NCBI GenBank assembly: GCA_014529385.2
Contig: CM043969.1
Span: 10,891,001 to 10,955,000 of the forward strand
From: Adiantum capillus-veneris
Taxonomy: Eukaryota > Streptophyta > Polypodiopsida > Polypodiales > Pteridaceae
DNA: 64,000 nt
Direction: 5' to 3'
Part shown: one piece after another, positions 60,189 to 64,000 of the stretch
Numbering within the stretch: position 1 is the first letter of the stretch
How the letters are laid out: each line of letters starts with the position of its first letter
Translations under genes and position numbers: made by a program
Notes under the pieces: model-generated
The model's input: only the letters and a program-made list of their open reading frames with translations
Database searches by the model: none
Told to the model about the DNA's origin: nothing

Positions 60189-63040
60189 ATGAACCTCGTC
60201 AATATGGAGGGAATGAGGCTAACATGGAGGGACGAATCCACAGCCGCTATTCACTTTCCATTAAACCTGCACATTTGGCTAATGGCGCACTCCTCAAATG
60301 GCACAAATTTTACCCAGAAACGAGCCAAATATCACCTTCACATTGATTTGGACAATGAGTACCAACCATTGATTAAGCGCAGTAAAACAAACACACATAT
60401 ACCTCCCGCTTCCATAGACACGCTCAGAGCTCAAGGAGCTAAACACATAGATATCTGGACGAGAGGCTCTCTCTACCCTAAGAATCCAATGACTAATGCG
60501 TTTCCACCGTTTGTCAATCCTACAAGCTTATTGATCTTTGCTGGTGATGGAGAAAAGGGCCTTCTGGGTTATTGTAAATCACTTACAAGAGAAGCTGAAA
60601 CTTACAAGAGCATTCTCCAAGCTCAACAATGTGAGATTGTTCGCCTTTCACATTTACATTCTACAGATCAGGTTACCATTTTGCAACATAAAACAGAGGT
60701 ACAAGAACTGAAAGGAAAGGTGCGAAGTTGTCAAATGAAGGACACCATCTTGGGTGGTCGTATCCGAAAGAAGAAATTGCGCAATCTTGAAACATTGCAG
60801 GTTGCATCAGGAGGTCTCAAGAAAAGAATCCGAGCATTAAGGTGATGCTTCTTGGTTGGCTACATTGTCTTAGTTAAGTAATCTTTTTGTTTTTTCTTGT
60901 TATGCATTGTTTTCATGTGCCTAAATAGTGTTAGTGAAGCAAATTTTCTGTTATTTACTTATGCATTGTCTTCATGTAGAGATTCAATCTATCCTGACAA
61001 GGAAAACATTGACCCCAAAGCCAATATAGGAAAGAGATTGAAGCCACTTATAAGTAGAAGCCTGGCAGCAGATATAGTACATGACAAGAAGTTTAAGGTC
61101 CTACAATGAAATGTAGTGGACCGCTTTATTTCAGAGAACTCAGTGCCTGCAAAGGAGATACAAGGCACACTTGATTCACTTGGTGTAAGGAAAAGAGGAT
61201 ATTCGGCTATCCAAAAGTCTGTCTCATCCATCCTTGTTAGGAAGGGTATAAAATCCAAACTTCTACCATCAACCTCAAGTGTTTGGAAAGAGAGGCTTCA
61301 GCTTAACGAGGCATAGGGAGACTATCTTGGACAGCCCTTTCATATTAAAGCAACTTACAGTGGCCATGGAGCAAACATGGCATATGATGAGTTCAACAAT
61401 ATTTTTATGGACCTGCGGATATTAGAGAAGAGAATGGTGGAGTTTTACAACATCACATTTGAAGAGTCACGTGGGGTATTACATTTTGTGTTAAAACTGG
61501 ATGAGTGTGAGCTTGTTAAAGAGAAAAAGCTAGAGCGTGTTACTATTACTTTAATGAATAGAGCCCTCTCAAAGTGTCCCAGTGATGATCCTTTATATTT
61601 TAGTGTTCAATCAGAATCTAACATATGGTGGCTTGGTGCGTTTGAGGTAAGCGAGATTCTCAAGTAAGTTCAAATGTTCAGATCTACTTAAGTCTCATTT
61701 ATTTTGTGTTGCAGGTAAAGAAAGAAGATCATGAGATTCTATATTGGGTGTTCCATCGAACTAATATCCCGGAGGTGATTGATCGACAGACTAACCAGGG
61801 AGAGGTACTACGTCTAGATGGAAGGGGAGACTTTCAAGTTCAGTGGCATCTTGCAGGTGACCTTAAAACATTAAAGTGCATGTATAATTGTGGAATGGGT
61901 GCAATGGCAAAGTCACCGTGTTTGTTCTGCATGGAGCCTGCAAAGGTCATGGACCCAAAGTGGTGGAGAAAAGCTCCAACACGTCACATTGAGGATCCTG
62001 CTTTTCGACCGGTTTTGAAAATACCACTTGTGAATGTCCACATTTGTACAATGCATGCCCTTGGTAGAATTGTGGAGAAATTGGTCTACTTATACATCGG
62101 GTTTTCTTGGAAGATTAAGAACTCCGCAGAACGACAAGTAGCCCTGCAGTGCTTAGAAATGGTACTGTCGGATATGGGGCTTCATGGTGGCAATGTGAAA
62201 ATCCAGCGGGATGAAAAGAGATCAACTGCTGAGAAGGATGTCCCATGCAAACCATCCATCGGTGGGGTGAAGTCACGGAGGTTTTTATCTAAGCCCCAAG
62301 GTACAAGAGATCCAAAGCTAACAAAACATGGAAAAATATATAACACATCTTATGTTAGCAAGGTAGAGTATCAGAGCTGGAAAAAGCTACATATTGCAGT
62401 CAAAGACCACGAGCCAACTACTCGTAACGCGAAGGCTGAGGTTTGGCGATCAATAGACATCCTATTTTTGATGTGCGACAAAGATGACTGGTCACAAGGT
62501 GATATGAACAAGTTCAAGGAAAATCTCAACCTTCTGAAAAAATCATTCAAGACAGCATGGACAGACACCCAGATTACTCACTACATGGTATTATCATGTA
62601 TTTCTTTCTCCCTTATGTGCAAATATGTGATTGTAAAACATTCTAACTAATTTGTTTTCATATCCAGCACATCATCTTCAATCATTTGCCATATTTTATA
62701 CAGAAGTATGGGAACCCGGCAATATGGAATACCCAAGGGATGGAAAAGTCTCATTACATGGCGAGAAATGCTTATTTCAGGCACACACGACATGGTGGCT
62801 CTCGAATCAAGGCTAACAGTTTGAGACAACTATTTGAATGGTTCTATCGTAGAATCATTCATCGAATGCAGGCAAAAGAAGTCTTGGCAAATTCAGCAAC
62901 ATCACAAGCCATCAGACATTTACAATAACAAAAAGTTAAAAGATCAATGGCATACAACAACTCCGGAGCTCGTGAAAGTCAACGAAGGTGGAGAGAGACA
63001 ATGGTGTATGTGAATCACAAGTGGAGAAAGATACTCTGAG
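60189..63040 (+). pseudogene. DDE-type transposase with three introns, lightly damaged
   Basis: ATG 60189 opens a 218-codon exon with a coiled-coil-like, Lys-rich end. GT-AG introns at 60842-60979, 61647-61714 and 62588-62667 each restore the frame. Candidate catalytic acids lie in VLKLDECELVKEKKLERVTI (~61495), QWHLAGDLKTLKCMY (~61842) and NTQGMEKSHYMARNAYFRHT (~62730). SPCLFCM plus nearby His/Cys may bind zinc. This is an RNase H-fold transposase pattern seen in plant and animal DNA transposons; I cannot name the superfamily. In-frame stops at about 61108, 61314, 62926 and 63037 disable it, but there is no frameshift in the exons. It is the least decayed DNA transposon gene here. Confidence 0.65.
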
Positions 63041-63176
63041 TGGATGACATTGTACAAAATTTATCTAATACATGATCTTATACAATCGCTACTTGAAGTG
63101 TATCAAGATTTTGAAGGTTCAATTTTGTTTTTTGGCACGTCACCCTTGTAACGAATCATGAGATGTTTGCCATACT

Positions 63177-63556
63177 CTAAAAGTTCATCTCGGTTTGTCT
63201 ACCAAGAGCTAGTGCCATTGCTGTGTAGGTGTAGTAATACGCTGCCCGACCACCTGTATAGCCTGGGCAGTAACCAAAACAATCTCTAGCAAACACTTTG
63301 TCCACAAGAATGACTTTATCTGCACTTTTGGGTAGCACCGGTCCACCCAAGAAGCGTGATAGTGTCTTGAATGTGTAAGTTGCTATTGAACCCTCTTGTG
63401 ACATGGAATTGTGAAAAACTACTATCGGCGACTCGCAAAGCTTTGAAAGGTACTATGCTAGGGCCGCATCCCTTCCTCGATACTCTCTTGTCCGGCGCCG
63501 AAGGAAGTCATCCTTGTCAGCAATCCAAGATTGCACATACCATGTCAGAAGTGACA

Positions 63557-63641
<85 letters not shown>

Positions 63642-63990
63642 ACCATGAAGCTCTCATCCTGCAGAAAGAGGTTTTCTTGCCACAGGTCTACAGATGTAGT
63701 TGACCCCTGACCTGAATGGTTAAACCAATCCTCCACTTCTTTGTTACTTTTCGATGGTCTTAGGCTTTGTCTTATTGCTTGGAAGGTGGCTTCATCAGGT
63801 AGTGTCTCCTTGTATTTTTCAGCTTTCTCAAAGCATCTTCAAAGGCATTCCATTGGATTGCTGGATGTTTCCATTGCCTCATCATCACTACTATCCTCTG
63901 AAACAAATCCACTCCTCTCCTCTTGGACTCTGGAAATAATAGCCAGGGAGAAATCCTCCCTTAAATAAAAGACACTTTGCACATCATGTA
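63177..63990 (-). pseudogene. Convergent unrecognised coding remnant
   Basis: On the minus strand ~63960-63645 reads EDFSLAIISRVQEERSGFVS, then DSSDDEAMETSSNP, one TGA, then ETLPDEATFQAIRQSLRPSK, then DLWQENLFLQDESFMV. A GTAACT-(CT)n tract follows that may be an intron. Then WIADKDDFLRRRTREYRG, a TAG, then FHNSMSQEGSIATYTFKTLS, ending ALALGRQTEMNF at 63177. Two stops and little other damage. I recognise no domain. It faces the transposase tail to tail, so it may be a second gene of the same transposon or a neighbouring one. The 5' part runs off the window. Confidence 0.5.
63561..63639. repeat. (GA)n microsatellite
   Basis: 79 bp of GA dinucleotides, probably inside an intron of the minus-strand gene. 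Confidence 0.97.
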
Positions 63991-64000
63991 AGAAGATATA

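Overview
The window looks like repeat-dominated nuclear DNA from a land plant. Evidence: Ty3/gypsy-type and gag-only LTR retrotransposons, a tRNA-like SINE head, short GT-AG introns, long dinucleotide tracts and a decayed PLS-type pentatricopeptide (PPR) gene. The wording of the PPR fragments (TYACILKACG, DMYAKCGALE-like) resembles PPR genes of seed-free plants. My best guess is a fern or similar seed-free vascular plant with a large genome; this is inference, not proof. I see no intact host gene, no rRNA and no clear tRNA gene. Every longer coding stretch is a mobile-element gene or a pseudogene.

Layout. 1-1095: tail and probable 3' LTR of a plus-strand LTR element. ~1096-7939: a minus-strand, gag/pol-poor LTR element whose LTRs carry long microsatellites (AC in one copy, AG in the other). 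7960-9100: remnants of two further LTRs back to back. 9557-12636: minus-strand DDE-type transposase pseudogene (DUF7869-like), followed upstream by a ~160-bp tandem array (12690-14450). 14634-20424: a GC-rich ~50-bp minisatellite split by a complete gag-only LTR retrotransposon (15032-20356) with TG...CA ends, a primer binding site, CCGG target duplication and a 470-bp foldback in its leader. 20425-22500: microsatellites and a SINE. 22887-25540: PPR pseudogene, minus strand. 25500-27400: leader-like sequence and an acidic ORF.

27428-36907: a ~360-bp tandem array, then a protein-kinase pseudogene, then a large intron-containing transposase pseudogene, all on the plus strand, then CCCATGTGGGA palindromes that match a motif in the left array. 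I propose this as one kinase-carrying DNA transposon. 37355-38621: second GC-rich minisatellite and microsatellites. 39170-40370: another array with the same TTGGACAAGTGGTGGACC core as 12.7-14.4 kb. 40373-57998: a degenerate Ty3/gypsy pol whose chromodomain-like end is interrupted by a 14.2-kb insertion with terminal inverted repeats (43633-57870). The insertion carries a transposase remnant and a ~9-kb array of ~110-bp palindromic monomers with higher-order structure. The gypsy 3' LTR begins at 57999 and holds four evenly spaced ATTGG...CCAAT pairs. 60189-63040: a third transposase pseudogene with three recognisable introns. 63177-63990: a convergent minus-strand coding remnant.

A recurring design stands out: three DNA-transposon-like units each place a kilobase-scale tandem array upstream of the transposase. 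All coordinates come from reading the sequence by eye. Element boundaries without a direct repeat or TIR are approximate.
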